From JAGVXH01 sp041649755 (GTDB taxonomy: Archaea; Nanobdellota; Nanobdellia; Pacearchaeales; GW2011-AR1): 64,000 nucleotides of DNA. Below, piece by piece: positions 39,580 through 48,764 of this stretch. The position numbers and the translations under genes were made by a program. How positions within the stretch are numbered: position 1 is the stretch's first letter; each line of letters starts with the position of its first letter. Where the stretch lies: contig JBAZMK010000005.1 in the NCBI GenBank assembly GCA_041649755.1, positions 1 through 64,000 on the forward strand. The letters run 5' to 3'. The notes under the pieces were generated by a model, which was not told the DNA's origin, ran no database searches, and was given only the letters and a program-made list of their open reading frames with translations.

Positions 39580-40128
39580 ATGAGGGGATTAATTAAAAAA
39601 AGAGGTCAGGTTTGGGTTGAAACAGTAATATACACTCTCATTGGTCTGGCGATCATAGGTCTTGTTCTCGCCGTAGCTAAACCCAACATTGACAGAAAAA
39701 AAAGCGAGATGATAATTGAGCAATCAATAGAATCAATAACGAACATAGACTCAAAAATAAGCGAGGTTCTTTCGGCACAGGGAAATCAAAGAGTAATAGA
39801 ATTAAAAATAAGCGAAGGAAATTTTTACATTGACTCTGGGAATAATAAAATATCTTGGATTATACAATCAAAATTTCAATATAGCGAAAAAGACGAAGAA
39901 ATTCCTTTGGGAACTTTCTTCGTAACGACTACTGGAGACGAGAAAAACGATTTATGGGAGATAAAAATTGAGAAGCAATACTCGAACATAGACTTGAGAT
40001 TCAATAATGAAAACATCGGAGAAAAGCAAATTAGTCCAGCACCAACCCCTTACAAAATGACTATAATCAACGATGACAAAGATGAAGAAAGCGAAGGAAA
40101 AACCATCGTAAATATAGGAATTAACTAA
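39580..40128 (+). CDS. Pilin-like protein (pseudopilin)
   Basis: A 182-residue protein with a short signal KKRG-QVWVETVIYTLIGLAII. Cleavage after the Gly at position 9 leaves a mature protein with Glu at +5, which is typical of type IV pilins. The rest (about residues 35-182) is beta-rich with an acidic C-terminus (NDDKDEESEGKTIVNIGIN). It follows the pilins after an 87-base gap and precedes the secretion ATPase by 34 bases. A minor pilin or tip subunit is the likely role. Confidence 0.72.
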   Translation: MRGLIKKRGQVWVETVIYTLIGLAIIGLVLAVAKPNIDRKKSEMIIEQSIESITNIDSKISEVLSAQGNQRVIELKISEGNFYIDSGNNKISWIIQSKFQYSEKDEEIPLGTFFVTTTGDEKNDLWEIKIEKQYSNIDLRFNNENIGEKQISPAPTPYKMTIINDDKDEESEGKTIVNIGIN

Positions 40129-40162
40129 TAAGATTAATAAAGCTTAATTTCTTAAAAATAAA

Positions 40163-41689
40163 ATGGGTGAAATAAAAATTAATCTTAATCCTCAAATACC
40201 TGTAATCCCAAAATTTGAAGATAAAACAAAAATCAACGTTAGATATGTGGTTATTGAACCCTACGTTTCAATTCACATATACTGGGACAAAGAACTGCAG
40301 GAGGTCATTTATGAAGTTGAAGAACCAATTTTATCAAAAGAAGAACAGGAAAACTTTAGAAGGATAGAATCTGCAGTAAAAGAAGTTGTAGATGTCAGCA
40401 TGTTAGGAGAAGAAAAAACCCATGAAGACCTGCTGGACTACATAGATAAAACTTCAAAATTAATAATATCTGAACTAAGTCTGAAGGTTACAGAAGAGTC
40501 TTATAAAAAAATCTTCTATTATTTATACAGAGACTTTTTGGGTTTAAACGAAATAGAACCTATGATGAGAGACTATTTTATAGAAGACCTTGAGTGCAAT
40601 GGAGTAAACGAACCCCTTTATATTGTTCATAGAGCATTCAGAAACCTAAAAACAACTATAAAATTTACAGACATAGATGAATTATCAAACTTTGTAGAAA
40701 AACTTGCACAAAAAACTGGAAGATACATCTCTTACGCTTCACCAATATTAGATGGAAGTCTTCCTGATGGGTCAAGAGTCAACGCAACCTACACAAAAGA
40801 TATTTCTTCAAAAGGCCCGACATTTACTATACGTAAATTCACGAAAACACCTTGGACACCGACACAACTAATGGGCTTCCACGCTTTAAGCCCTGAAATG
40901 CTGGCATACTTTTGGATTACATTACAATATCAGTCAAACCTCATGATTGTCGGCGGAACAGCATCAGGAAAAACAACCCTCCTTAATGCAATCGCTTTCT
41001 TCATACCACAGGAAAACAGAGTTGTCTCAATAGAGGACACAAGAGAACTAAACCTTCCAAGAGAAAACTGGCTTCCATCCGTAGTCAGAAGCGGAATATC
41101 TGCACAAGGCGTCGGTGCCGTTGATATGTTTAGTTTATTAAGAGGTTCTTTCAGACAAAATCCAGATTATGTAATTGTAGGGGAAGTAAGAGGAAACGAA
41201 GCTTCAGTATTATTTCAAGGAATGGCTTCGGGACACGCGTCCATTTCAACTATGCACGCAGACTCCGTAGAATCCTTAATAAGAAGACTTGAAACACCAC
41301 CAATTAGTCTAAGTCCAATGCTTGTAAACGGTCTCGACACTGTAGCAATTATGACTCACGCAATAGTAGATGGAAGAGAAACAAGAAGACTAAGAAAAAT
41401 TGTAGAGATTGTAGAAGTTAAAAACGATGGAAGTGTGACAACCGTAACCCCTTTTGTATGGAACCCTGCAGATGACAAGTTCTATTATTCAGAAGAGAGC
41501 ATAATGTTTTCAAAAATTTCAGAGAAATACGGAATACCTGTATCGGAATTAATTAAAGAATTTGACACCAGAACAAGACTCTTATACAAGATGTATAACC
41601 AAAAAGTTTTGGGCTACGAAGAAGTTCAGAAAATAATAAATGAATATCAAAAAAATCCTCAGGCAGTAATTAAAAGGTTTAACTTATAA
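40163..41689 (+). CDS. Type II/IV secretion ATPase (FlaI/TadA-like)
   Basis: A 508-residue ATPase that powers pilus assembly. An N-terminal domain of about 200 residues precedes the motor: Walker A GGTASGKTT (about residue 272), Asp box IEDTRELNLPR, Walker B PDYVIVGEVRG (about 333), and His box GHASISTMHA (about 353). All motifs are intact. The operon order (pilins, ATPase, two membrane platform proteins) supports a type IV pilus or archaellum-like machine. No archaellum-specific genes (FlaG/F/H) are seen in the window, so a pilus is more likely than an archaellum. Confidence 0.93.
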   Translation: MGEIKINLNPQIPVIPKFEDKTKINVRYVVIEPYVSIHIYWDKELQEVIYEVEEPILSKEEQENFRRIESAVKEVVDVSMLGEEKTHEDLLDYIDKTSKLIISELSLKVTEESYKKIFYYLYRDFLGLNEIEPMMRDYFIEDLECNGVNEPLYIVHRAFRNLKTTIKFTDIDELSNFVEKLAQKTGRYISYASPILDGSLPDGSRVNATYTKDISSKGPTFTIRKFTKTPWTPTQLMGFHALSPEMLAYFWITLQYQSNLMIVGGTASGKTTLLNAIAFFIPQENRVVSIEDTRELNLPRENWLPSVVRSGISAQGVGAVDMFSLLRGSFRQNPDYVIVGEVRGNEASVLFQGMASGHASISTMHADSVESLIRRLETPPISLSPMLVNGLDTVAIMTHAIVDGRETRRLRKIVEIVEVKNDGSVTTVTPFVWNPADDKFYYSEESIMFSKISEKYGIPVSELIKEFDTRTRLLYKMYNQKVLGYEEVQKIINEYQKNPQAVIKRFNL

Positions 41690-41732
41690 TTCTAAAAACA
41701 TTAATAAACAACAATTTCTTTGCTTTTAAGGA

Positions 41733-41894
41733 ATGGCCAACATAGTATTAATAAAAGAGTGGGTTGAATCTATGGAAAAATATGTTCTCAATCTGGAAAG
41801 AGCTATCAAGAAAGGAGATAAAAACGAAGCAAACCGAATGAGGGTTTTCATATTTGATCTGCATAAAAAAATTGAGGAGGCACTAAAGGAATAA
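41733..41894 (+). CDS. 53-residue helical mini-protein in the pilus operon
   Basis: An open frame starting MANIVLIKEWVESMEKYV and ending KKIEEALKE. It is entirely helical by eye, with a Lys/Glu-rich amphipathic pattern. It fits exactly in the gap between the ATPase and the next platform gene: the stop is one base before ATG 41896, and a GGAGG lies at the end of this gene in front of that start. This tight spacing is the main support. It could be a small connector between ATPase and platform, which is inference only. Confidence 0.6.
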   Translation: MANIVLIKEWVESMEKYVLNLERAIKKGDKNEANRMRVFIFDLHKKIEEALKE

Positions 41895-41895
41895 A

Positions 41896-43209
41896 ATGTT
41901 TGAAGAATTAAAGAAAAACATTGAACAGGAAAAAAAGATTATCGCAGATGTGCAGTCTATTCTAAGCGGAATGAAAAGCAACCCTTCCCTTAGAACTTTC
42001 TATCTTTCCAGCCTATCTTCTCTAACCCACCAATTAAATCTTCTAAATAAAGCCGTTCCAGAACTGCTTAAAGAAGAATCCCCATTAAAAAAATTCACTG
42101 AAAAATCCGAAGAAACAAAAAAAGACCTCACAAAAAGAACTCTACAAAAAGAAGAACCCATGAAAAAAGAAATTAATAAAAACGTTGTAAAGATTAGTTA
42201 TATCTCCCCCTCCACTAAAGAAAAGGAATTTATTACATTAAATAAAGAAGACAAAAAGGCTTTTCTTGAAAAATTAAAAATCTCTGAAGAAAATCTTAAA
42301 AAAATAAGACAAGAAGGAGGCTTAGAAAAGAAAAGGAAAATAAAGATAAGCCAGCCACTTTTTTACACAAAATTTTCAAACCGTTTTTTTAGAGAAACTT
42401 CAGAAAAACTATCCCCTAAATTTAATGGGTTATCCCAGGATTTAAAAAAAGGTAATATGAATATTCTGTTGGCATCTTATATTTCCTTGGCTCTAATGTC
42501 AACAACACTCTCATTTATAGCAGGAATGATAATTTTTATTTTTCTTGTAATTATGAATCTAAGTAATTTAATACACTTCTGGATTCCTTTCGGTCTTGCG
42601 GGGGCGACTATGACTCTTTTTTATTTCTACCCTGCAAGCGTAGCCAATTCTGTCCAAAAGAGAATTACACAAGAACTCCCCTTCGCAACGATTCACATGG
42701 CGGCAATTTCAGGCTCAGATATAGAACCAACAAAAATCTTCAAGATTATATCTGCTTCTAAAGAATACCCAAACATCGCAAAAGAGATTCACAAAATTAC
42801 TACTCAGATTGAAATCTATGGATATGACTTAGTAACCTCATTAAAAAACGTCGCATCAAGAACATCAAACAAAAAACTTTCAGAGTTATTCTCAGGACTC
42901 GCAACAAATATAAGCACGGGAGGGGAACTTAAAACCTATCTTGAAAGTAAAGCTGAAAACTTCCTGTTAGATTATAGATTAGAAAGACAAAAATATTCAG
43001 AAACGGCAGGAACTTTTATGGACATATATATCTCCATTTTAATTGCAGGTCCACTCGTACTAATGATGATGTTTATCGTGATGAATGTTGTAGGTTTAAG
43101 CTTAGGAGGTTTGGGCATGGAAGCGATACTCCTACTAAGCGTAGGCTTAATCGTAATAGTAAACTTAATATTTATAGCAGTATTAAATATGAAACAGCCT
43201 AACGTATAA
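41896..43209 (+). CDS. Pilus platform protein (TadB/C-like) with a charged N-terminal region
   Basis: A 437-residue membrane protein with a T2SSF (GspF) domain. The N-terminal 170 residues are charged and helical with coiled-coil tendency and are not part of the usual GspF core. About two transmembrane helices follow (near residues 190-240), then the T2SF domain (ELPFATIHMAAISGSDIEP, about 255-350), then two more helices at the C-terminus. The stop overlaps the start of the next gene by one base. The two T2SF proteins together replace a single FlaJ-type platform. Confidence 0.85.
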   Translation: MFEELKKNIEQEKKIIADVQSILSGMKSNPSLRTFYLSSLSSLTHQLNLLNKAVPELLKEESPLKKFTEKSEETKKDLTKRTLQKEEPMKKEINKNVVKISYISPSTKEKEFITLNKEDKKAFLEKLKISEENLKKIRQEGGLEKKRKIKISQPLFYTKFSNRFFRETSEKLSPKFNGLSQDLKKGNMNILLASYISLALMSTTLSFIAGMIIFIFLVIMNLSNLIHFWIPFGLAGATMTLFYFYPASVANSVQKRITQELPFATIHMAAISGSDIEPTKIFKIISASKEYPNIAKEIHKITTQIEIYGYDLVTSLKNVASRTSNKKLSELFSGLATNISTGGELKTYLESKAENFLLDYRLERQKYSETAGTFMDIYISILIAGPLVLMMMFIVMNVVGLSLGGLGMEAILLLSVGLIVIVNLIFIAVLNMKQPNV

Positions 43210-44033
43210 TGAAAAAGAAAAAGTTTTTTGGGATAATTCCTGCCCTTTTTGTAGTAGCAGGTTCTATAACTCTTTTTGGAATAAAAAACCCCCTGACATA
43301 TTTTTTAATAATTATTGCACTAATTCTTGCAATCCTGCCTTTTGTAATAGATCTAATTCTAAGTCAAAACAAACAAAGAGAAAAAGAAGAAATGTTTCTT
43401 GCATTCTCAAGGGATTTAGTTGAAACTGTTAAATCAGGAACTCCTGTAAGCAAAGGCATAATCAACTTGAGAAATAGGAATTATGGTGCACTAAGCCCCC
43501 ATGTCTCAAAACTTGCTAATCAAATTTCTCTCGGGAGAACTCTGACGGAAGCATTGCAAACATTCTCCCGCGAAACGGGAAGCAAAGTAATTGCAAGAGC
43601 GGTAAGCCTCATATCTGAAGCAGAGAGATCTGGTGGAAGAATAGAAACGATAATAGAATCCGTAGCACTTTCTGTAAATCAAATAGATAATTTAAAAAAA
43701 GAAAGAAAAGCCGCTGTATCAAATTTAATCACTCAAGGTTACATAATCTTTATTGTTTTTATAATCATTATGCTCGTCCTGGAATTTAAAATACTCCCTT
43801 TAGTTTCAGATTTATCATCTGGAGGAACGGGTCTTGGAGTTGAAGTCCAAAAAATGGATCCTGAAGAATTCTCAATGCCCTTATTAGTAACTATCCTCGT
43901 CCAATCATTTTTCTCGGGTCTCGTCATAGGAAAAATATCTGAAGGAAATTTAAAAGCGGGAATCAAACATTCATTTATATTATTAGCCCTGACTCTCCTC
44001 GTTACAACTGGGGCAAAAGTATTATTTAACTGA
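43209..44033 (+). CDS. Pilus platform protein, second T2SSF protein
   Basis: A 274-residue membrane protein. Two N-terminal transmembrane helices (about residues 5-45) precede the T2SF domain (EEMFLAFSRDLVETVKSGTPVSKGI, LISEAERSGGRIETIIESVA, about 60-160). Two or three further helices end the protein. The start overlaps the previous gene by one base. The split of the platform into two T2SF genes is like Tad systems (TadB/TadC). The function is to anchor the ATPase and guide pilin extrusion. Confidence 0.87.
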   Translation: MKKKKFFGIIPALFVVAGSITLFGIKNPLTYFLIIIALILAILPFVIDLILSQNKQREKEEMFLAFSRDLVETVKSGTPVSKGIINLRNRNYGALSPHVSKLANQISLGRTLTEALQTFSRETGSKVIARAVSLISEAERSGGRIETIIESVALSVNQIDNLKKERKAAVSNLITQGYIIFIVFIIIMLVLEFKILPLVSDLSSGGTGLGVEVQKMDPEEFSMPLLVTILVQSFFSGLVIGKISEGNLKAGIKHSFILLALTLLVTTGAKVLFN

Positions 44034-44076
44034 GATTTAAACGACATATATTTAAACTAATAAAATATATTTTTAT

Positions 44077-44808
44077 ATGCTTAAAAAAAGGGTGAAAGAA
44101 AACAAAAGAGGTTCTGGACACCTCGAAATGATTTTTTCGTTCGTATTTTTCGCAGGATTTGTATTCCTTCTTTTCCTACTTCTCAAACCATACGACACAA
44201 AATCTATGTTAAATTCGGTTCTAAAAGGTTTAGAAGAAAATCTTGAAGAAAGAGCTCTCGAGAATCTAACAACATTCTTTTTGGAAGCAAATACGAGTTC
44301 AGGAAGCTGTTTTTCCTTAGATTTATCTATGGAAGGGAATCTTTTCACCTACGGATACAGCAACTCTTACATTGAAGATCTCCCCTCAGGAGCAAAAGTT
44401 GATGCAAGTATAAATGACATAGGTTTATTGAAAATAAAAACCGCCCCTGGAATAAAACATTTCAGAGTATATATCTCCCCAGAGTTTGAAGATAGTATCA
44501 TCTCTGAGCCCTGTATTGTAATAGAAGAAGAAAACTATAACATCGGAAGCGTCTTAGAAAGGGAAGTTTTCTCTTATCAGGAATTAGAAGAAATAAACAA
44601 CAGTTACTATTCAGACTATGAAAATCTAAAAGAAGAATTAGGAATACCAAAAATTTACGACTTTGCGATTACCTCTAAAGAAATAGGAATAAGTATGGAA
44701 AGATTAATACCTTCTTCTTCTGAAGTTTTAGCAAAAAACCGTTATTACACTGTTTTAAAACAAGAAGGTGAATTAATAAATGCTGAATTTAATATAAAGA
44801 TATGGTAA
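44077..44808 (+). CDS. Pseudopilin-like protein
   Basis: A 243-residue protein. The N-terminus MLKKRVKENKRGSGHLEMIFSFVFF carries a basic stretch, KRG, then a hydrophobic helix; cleavage after KRG would put Glu at +5 (SGHLE), a pilin hallmark. The C-terminal part is beta-rich with a pair of cysteines (SGSCFSL, SEPCIVI). It overlaps the next gene by seven bases. It is the fourth pilin-type gene in the operon, likely a minor pilin at the tip or base. Family assignment is from the N-terminal motif only. Confidence 0.65.
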   Translation: MLKKRVKENKRGSGHLEMIFSFVFFAGFVFLLFLLLKPYDTKSMLNSVLKGLEENLEERALENLTTFFLEANTSSGSCFSLDLSMEGNLFTYGYSNSYIEDLPSGAKVDASINDIGLLKIKTAPGIKHFRVYISPEFEDSIISEPCIVIEEENYNIGSVLEREVFSYQELEEINNSYYSDYENLKEELGIPKIYDFAITSKEIGISMERLIPSSSEVLAKNRYYTVLKQEGELINAEFNIKIW

Positions 44809-45227
44809 ACAAAAGAGGGTGGATTAGAATTTTAGAAGCAACTATAGCCGTACTTATAGTAAGTAGCGTCCTAATAATGATTTACTCTGGGCATCCTGAA
44901 AGGGTAGACCTATCAGAAGAAATCTCAAGCCTCCAAAAAAGCATATTAAATGAAATCTCATCAGACAACAATTTAAGGTCGCATGTCTTAAACTCAGAAG
45001 TTGGTTCTAACTATGAAATGCTCGTCCAGCATATTGAAGGAAAAATCCCCTCCCAGTTAAATTTCTCATTAAAAATATGTAGTCTATCCGAAGCCTCATG
45101 CAAACTTGACGAAGACATTTTCAAAACATTGGTTGACAAAGAAGTATTCGTAGAAGAGATAATTATCTCAACAGATTTATCAACATACAATCCAAAGAAA
45201 GTCAGACTATTTGTTTGGATGATTTAA
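44802..45227 (+). CDS. Small pseudopilin-like protein
   Basis: A 141-residue protein with N-terminus MVNKRGWIRILEATIAVLIV. The KRG and the following ILEATIAVLIV helix resemble a pilin signal, with Glu at +6 if cut after the Gly. The soluble part is short with two cysteines (LKICSLSEASCKLD). It is the last gene of the pilus operon, ending four bases into the convergent GatD stop region. A minor pilin is likely. Confidence 0.62.
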   Translation: MVNKRGWIRILEATIAVLIVSSVLIMIYSGHPERVDLSEEISSLQKSILNEISSDNNLRSHVLNSEVGSNYEMLVQHIEGKIPSQLNFSLKICSLSEASCKLDEDIFKTLVDKEVFVEEIIISTDLSTYNPKKVRLFVWMI

Positions 45228-46501
45228 TAAATAATTCTCTCGCTAAACTCCTCCGAAATATTCTCTAGCATCTTCTCTCTTACCTTGTTTTTATCTTTAG
45301 CCCATGTCTTATGCCCAAGAATCCACGAAAGCTTTACAAAAGCAGTCTCCGAAAGCATATCTTCAAGAAAAATTATACCTGTTTTATTTAACTCTCTCCC
45401 CGCAGAATAAACATTAGGATTAAGACGCCCATAAATTGTCTGAGGCACGGCACAAATAACAATCCCCCTATCAACAACCTTTTTAATCTTAGGCAACCAA
45501 TTAAACTTTGCCTCCTTAGAAGGGACTTGCCCTATTCCCGTAACTTCTAAAATAATCCCTAAATAACCTTCCGCTTCATAATAATCAAGAATGGAAGGAT
45601 CCTGCCCTGGATAAACCTTAATTATCGCAACCTTGTCAGAATATTTAGAATCCGATTTAACTTTGAAATCACTTCTCGCATTAAAACTCCTCAAAATCTT
45701 AAAATCCATCTTAGAAATTTCTGCGAAAGGCTCTCCATTAACAACTTTAAAAGCATCTCTCCGAGAAGTATGCATCTTTCTAACTTTCGTCCCAGGCATT
45801 GCAAGACAAAATTCATCATTTAAATCTTTATGCCCCACTAAAGAAATTTCTGCAATATCAGAAACTGCATATTTAGCCGCACAAATTAAATTTAACGCCG
45901 CATCAGTAGAACCCCGGTCTATAGACCTCTGAGAATAAGTCAGTGCTATCGGCTTATTTATCTTTTGAAGAAAAAAAGAAAGAACAGCGGAAGTATAGTG
46001 AAGAAAATCTGTTCCGTGAGTAATTATTATTCCGTCAATGCTTTTATCATTAAGCAAAGACTCACAAACGTCAGAAAGCTTTTTCCAATCAGCAAAAGAC
46101 ATATTTTCCGACCACTTCATAAAAGGCTTCTCAATCTTAACAATATTGCAAATTTTACTTATTTCTGGGGCAATATTCAAAATCTCCTCCGCATCAGTAA
46201 ATATAACCCCTCCAGTCTTAGAATCAAGTCTTGAAGATATCGTCCCACCAGTAATTACAACAGCAACATTCCTTAATCCCTTATCTTTTTTAATATCAAA
46301 AATTCCCTTTTCTACAGGCTTAACCTTCTCTATGACCTTAGCACCCAAAATTTCCGACTCCCGAATTCCTATATTATAACCAGAATTCAATTTCAAAAGA
46401 ACAATAGAAAGGTCGTAAGACTCTAAAACAACCCCTTCCCAGTCTCTATTCTTAGTCCTAAACAGAACTCTTTCCCCCACATCAAAATTCTTCACTTCCA
46501 T
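45224..46501 (-). CDS. gatD: Glutamyl-tRNA(Gln) amidotransferase subunit D
   Basis: A 425-residue archaeal GatD, the asparaginase-like half of the GatDE enzyme that converts Glu-tRNA(Gln) into Gln-tRNA(Gln). An N-terminal RNA-binding-type domain (about residues 1-75, VGERVLFRTKNRDW) precedes the L-asparaginase core: VVITGGTISSRLD with the catalytic Thr, and IIITHGTDFLHYTSAVLSFF. Length fits the family. It is convergent with the last pilus gene (four-base overlap) and divergent from the GatB-like gene at 46600. The 98-base spacer holds TATA boxes for both directions. Confidence 0.92.
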   Translation of the reverse strand: MEVKNFDVGERVLFRTKNRDWEGVVLESYDLSIVLLKLNSGYNIGIRESEILGAKVIEKVKPVEKGIFDIKKDKGLRNVAVVITGGTISSRLDSKTGGVIFTDAEEILNIAPEISKICNIVKIEKPFMKWSENMSFADWKKLSDVCESLLNDKSIDGIIITHGTDFLHYTSAVLSFFLQKINKPIALTYSQRSIDRGSTDAALNLICAAKYAVSDIAEISLVGHKDLNDEFCLAMPGTKVRKMHTSRRDAFKVVNGEPFAEISKMDFKILRSFNARSDFKVKSDSKYSDKVAIIKVYPGQDPSILDYYEAEGYLGIILEVTGIGQVPSKEAKFNWLPKIKKVVDRGIVICAVPQTIYGRLNPNVYSAGRELNKTGIIFLEDMLSETAFVKLSWILGHKTWAKDKNKVREKMLENISEEFSERIIY

Positions 46502-46599
46502 AAAATTATATAATAACTTAGATTAAAAATGTTTAGATTAGAAAAGACCTTCCTTCTCAGAGTAATTAACTTTTTATATACTCCCTTCCACCTTCTATT

Positions 46600-47982
46600 A
46601 TGGAAAAAAAAAGTTTCCCTATAAAAATTGGTTTAGAAATACACGGATATCTAAACACAAAAGAAAAGCTTTTCTGCAAGTGTAAAGTATCCGAAGAAGA
46701 AAAACCAAACGCTTTTATCTGCCCTATATGCACTGGTCAACCTGGAAGCAAACCAATGGCACCAAACGAAGAAGCAGTTAATAAAATAATCCAGATAGCC
46801 CTCATCTTAGACTCAAAAGTTAACGAAAAGTGGATTTGGCAAAGAAAACATTACAACTGGGCAGATTTACCAAAAGGATACCAAAACACAATTTCGGGAC
46901 CCCATTCAACTCCGTGCGCCATCGGAGGAAAATTTGCCGGCATAAACATCACAGAAGCCCACTTAGAAGAAGACCCCGCCCAATGGAACCCCCAAACTGG
47001 AAAAATAAATTACAACAGAAGCGGACTACCTCTAGTAGAAATTGTAACCGAACCCGAATTTTCCTCTTCAGAGCAAGTAACATCATGGCTAAAATCCTTA
47101 ATTCTCTTCTTATCTTACATAAAAGCCATAAGAAAAAACGCAGGAATAAAAGTAGATGTCAATGTTTCAACTTATGGAGACAGAGTTGAAATGAAAAACC
47201 TAAACTCTCTCGAAAAAATAGGCAAAGCAATAGAATATGAAATTGCAAAACAGATAGAAAATCATAACAAAGGAATTGAACAAAAAAGAGAAACCCTCGC
47301 ATTTGACGAAAAACTAGGAAAAACAATAAAGATGCGAGAAAAAGAAGGCGCACAAGATTACAGATTTATTCCTGACCCAGACCTTCCGTCAGTCAAAATT
47401 GACGAGGGAAGAATTAATAATATAAAGAAAAATCTCCCTGAAATGCCCGATAAAAAACTGAAAAAATTAATCTCTGAGCTCAAGATTCCCGAAAAAGACG
47501 CAAAAATCCTAATAAAAAATCTAGAACTCGTAGAATTCGTTGAAGAACTCGAAAAAGAAAAAATAAACGTCAAAGAAAATCTCTCTTGGATAACAATAGA
47601 ACTTCTAAGAATACTAAATTATAACAAAAAAACACTTGAGGATGAAGACGTTGAAATAAATCCAAAACACCTTGCAGAACTAATCAAACTTGTAAATTCA
47701 AAAAAAATAACGGTTCTTAAAGCAAAACAAATCATGAATGACTTTATCCCAAAAAGTTTCTCAATAAAAGAAAAAGGAGATGTAGACAAAATTAACAACG
47801 AAGCAATTGAAAACATCTGTAAGCAAGTAATTGAAGAAAACAAACACGTTGTTGAAGAATACCAGTCAGGTAAGGGAGTAAGCCTAAACTTCTTAATTGG
47901 TCAAGTAATGAAACTATCTCAAAGAAGAGCAGACTTCAAAATAGCAAAAGAAAAGTTAGTCAAGTTGATAAAAGGACAATAG
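46600..47982 (+). CDS. gatB: Aspartyl/glutamyl-tRNA amidotransferase subunit B
   Basis: A 460-residue GatB family protein, the tRNA-binding and kinase subunit of amidotransferases. The N-terminal cradle begins IGLEIHGYLNTKEKLFCKC, followed by CPICTGQPGSKP, HYNWADLPKGYQ and NRSGLPLVEIVTEPE, all GatB hallmarks. The C-terminal helical YqeY-like domain (about 300-460) is present. The length is that of GatB and not of GatE, which carries an extra AspRS-like insertion. So here GatD is paired with a GatB-type gene. The partner GatA and GatC were not seen in the window. Confidence 0.88.
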   Translation: MEKKSFPIKIGLEIHGYLNTKEKLFCKCKVSEEEKPNAFICPICTGQPGSKPMAPNEEAVNKIIQIALILDSKVNEKWIWQRKHYNWADLPKGYQNTISGPHSTPCAIGGKFAGINITEAHLEEDPAQWNPQTGKINYNRSGLPLVEIVTEPEFSSSEQVTSWLKSLILFLSYIKAIRKNAGIKVDVNVSTYGDRVEMKNLNSLEKIGKAIEYEIAKQIENHNKGIEQKRETLAFDEKLGKTIKMREKEGAQDYRFIPDPDLPSVKIDEGRINNIKKNLPEMPDKKLKKLISELKIPEKDAKILIKNLELVEFVEELEKEKINVKENLSWITIELLRILNYNKKTLEDEDVEINPKHLAELIKLVNSKKITVLKAKQIMNDFIPKSFSIKEKGDVDKINNEAIENICKQVIEENKHVVEEYQSGKGVSLNFLIGQVMKLSQRRADFKIAKEKLVKLIKGQ

Positions 47983-48016
47983 GATAATTACTCTAGTGTA
48001 GGATAAAATTAAAAAT

Positions 48017-48250
48017 TTAGGGGAAGATTTGACGAGGAACATATCTATCTATTTTCTCTACTTGCCCCACATCAACCACCACATATCTAACCGCTTCAGA
48101 ATCCCCTGCTAGAATCTCTGGATTCAAAGGACGAACTTTAATCAGTCCCTGCCGATCTCCTTTATAATGACCTAAAAAAGATTTGACAACTATCTCTCCA
48201 ATAGGGTAAACTAAATGAGTTTCTGCACCCCTACATACAGGGCTATACAT
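48017..48250 (-). CDS. Hypothetical small protein
   Basis: A 77-residue protein starting MYSPVCRGAETHLVYPIGE. It is mixed alpha/beta with a VRYVVVDVGQVEKIDRYV strand near the C-terminus and has no recognised domain. A TATA-like TTTTATACT lies about 22 bases upstream on the minus strand, so it may be expressed. It sits between gatB and the RRM gene without coupling. The frame is long enough to be real but is only moderately supported. Confidence 0.45.
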   Translation of the reverse strand: MYSPVCRGAETHLVYPIGEIVVKSFLGHYKGDRQGLIKVRPLNPEILAGDSEAVRYVVVDVGQVEKIDRYVPRQIFP

Positions 48251-48352
48251 TAGGTTATATTATAGTATAAAACTTTCAAAGAAATCTTCGCATTAAAAAT
48301 AAAAAATAATAGAATTAATTAAAAATAAAAAATTAAATTAGGTTTTTAAACC

Positions 48353-48664
48353 TTAATACCTTCCTCGACCGCCGCCCCTATTACCGCCGAAACTTCTTCG
48401 TGGTCTGTCGTCACTTGAGCGCGCTTCCATTGGTTTTGCTTCAGAAACCTTAAGTTTTCGTCCGTCGATTTCTTTATCGTTAAACTCTGAAACTGCTTTT
48501 TTAGCTTCTTCGTCATCCGAAATTGTCACAAAACCAAAACCCTTAGATCTGCCAGAAAATTTGTCTTTGATAAGACTAACTTCATCAACTGAATATGAAG
48601 AAAATAAATCTTTCAATCCATTCTCATCAATACTCCAAGGCAAGTTACCTACATATATCTTCAT
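48353..48664 (-). CDS. RRM-type RNA-binding protein with a Gly/Arg tail
   Basis: A 103-residue protein. RNP2 is IYVGNLPW (about residues 3-10) and RNP1 is KGFGFVTI (about 41-48), both intact. The C-terminal tail is SFGGNRGGGRGRY, an RGG-like extension. This is the layout of small cyanobacterial and plant glycine-rich RNA-binding proteins; RRM proteins are rare in archaea. It probably binds single-stranded RNA as a chaperone, possibly in stress. It is monocistronic. Horizontal transfer from bacteria or eukaryotes is possible. Confidence 0.93.
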   Translation of the reverse strand: MKIYVGNLPWSIDENGLKDLFSSYSVDEVSLIKDKFSGRSKGFGFVTISDDEEAKKAVSEFNDKEIDGRKLKVSEAKPMEARSSDDRPRRSFGGNRGGGRGRY

Positions 48665-48764
48665 TTTTCCTCCCGAGCCTTTAGCTTAATTTAATAACAA
48701 ATAAGGGTTTTTAAGCCTGTGCCTTCCAAATTTAGAGAAAAAAAGCCTAAACTTATTAAAAAAA

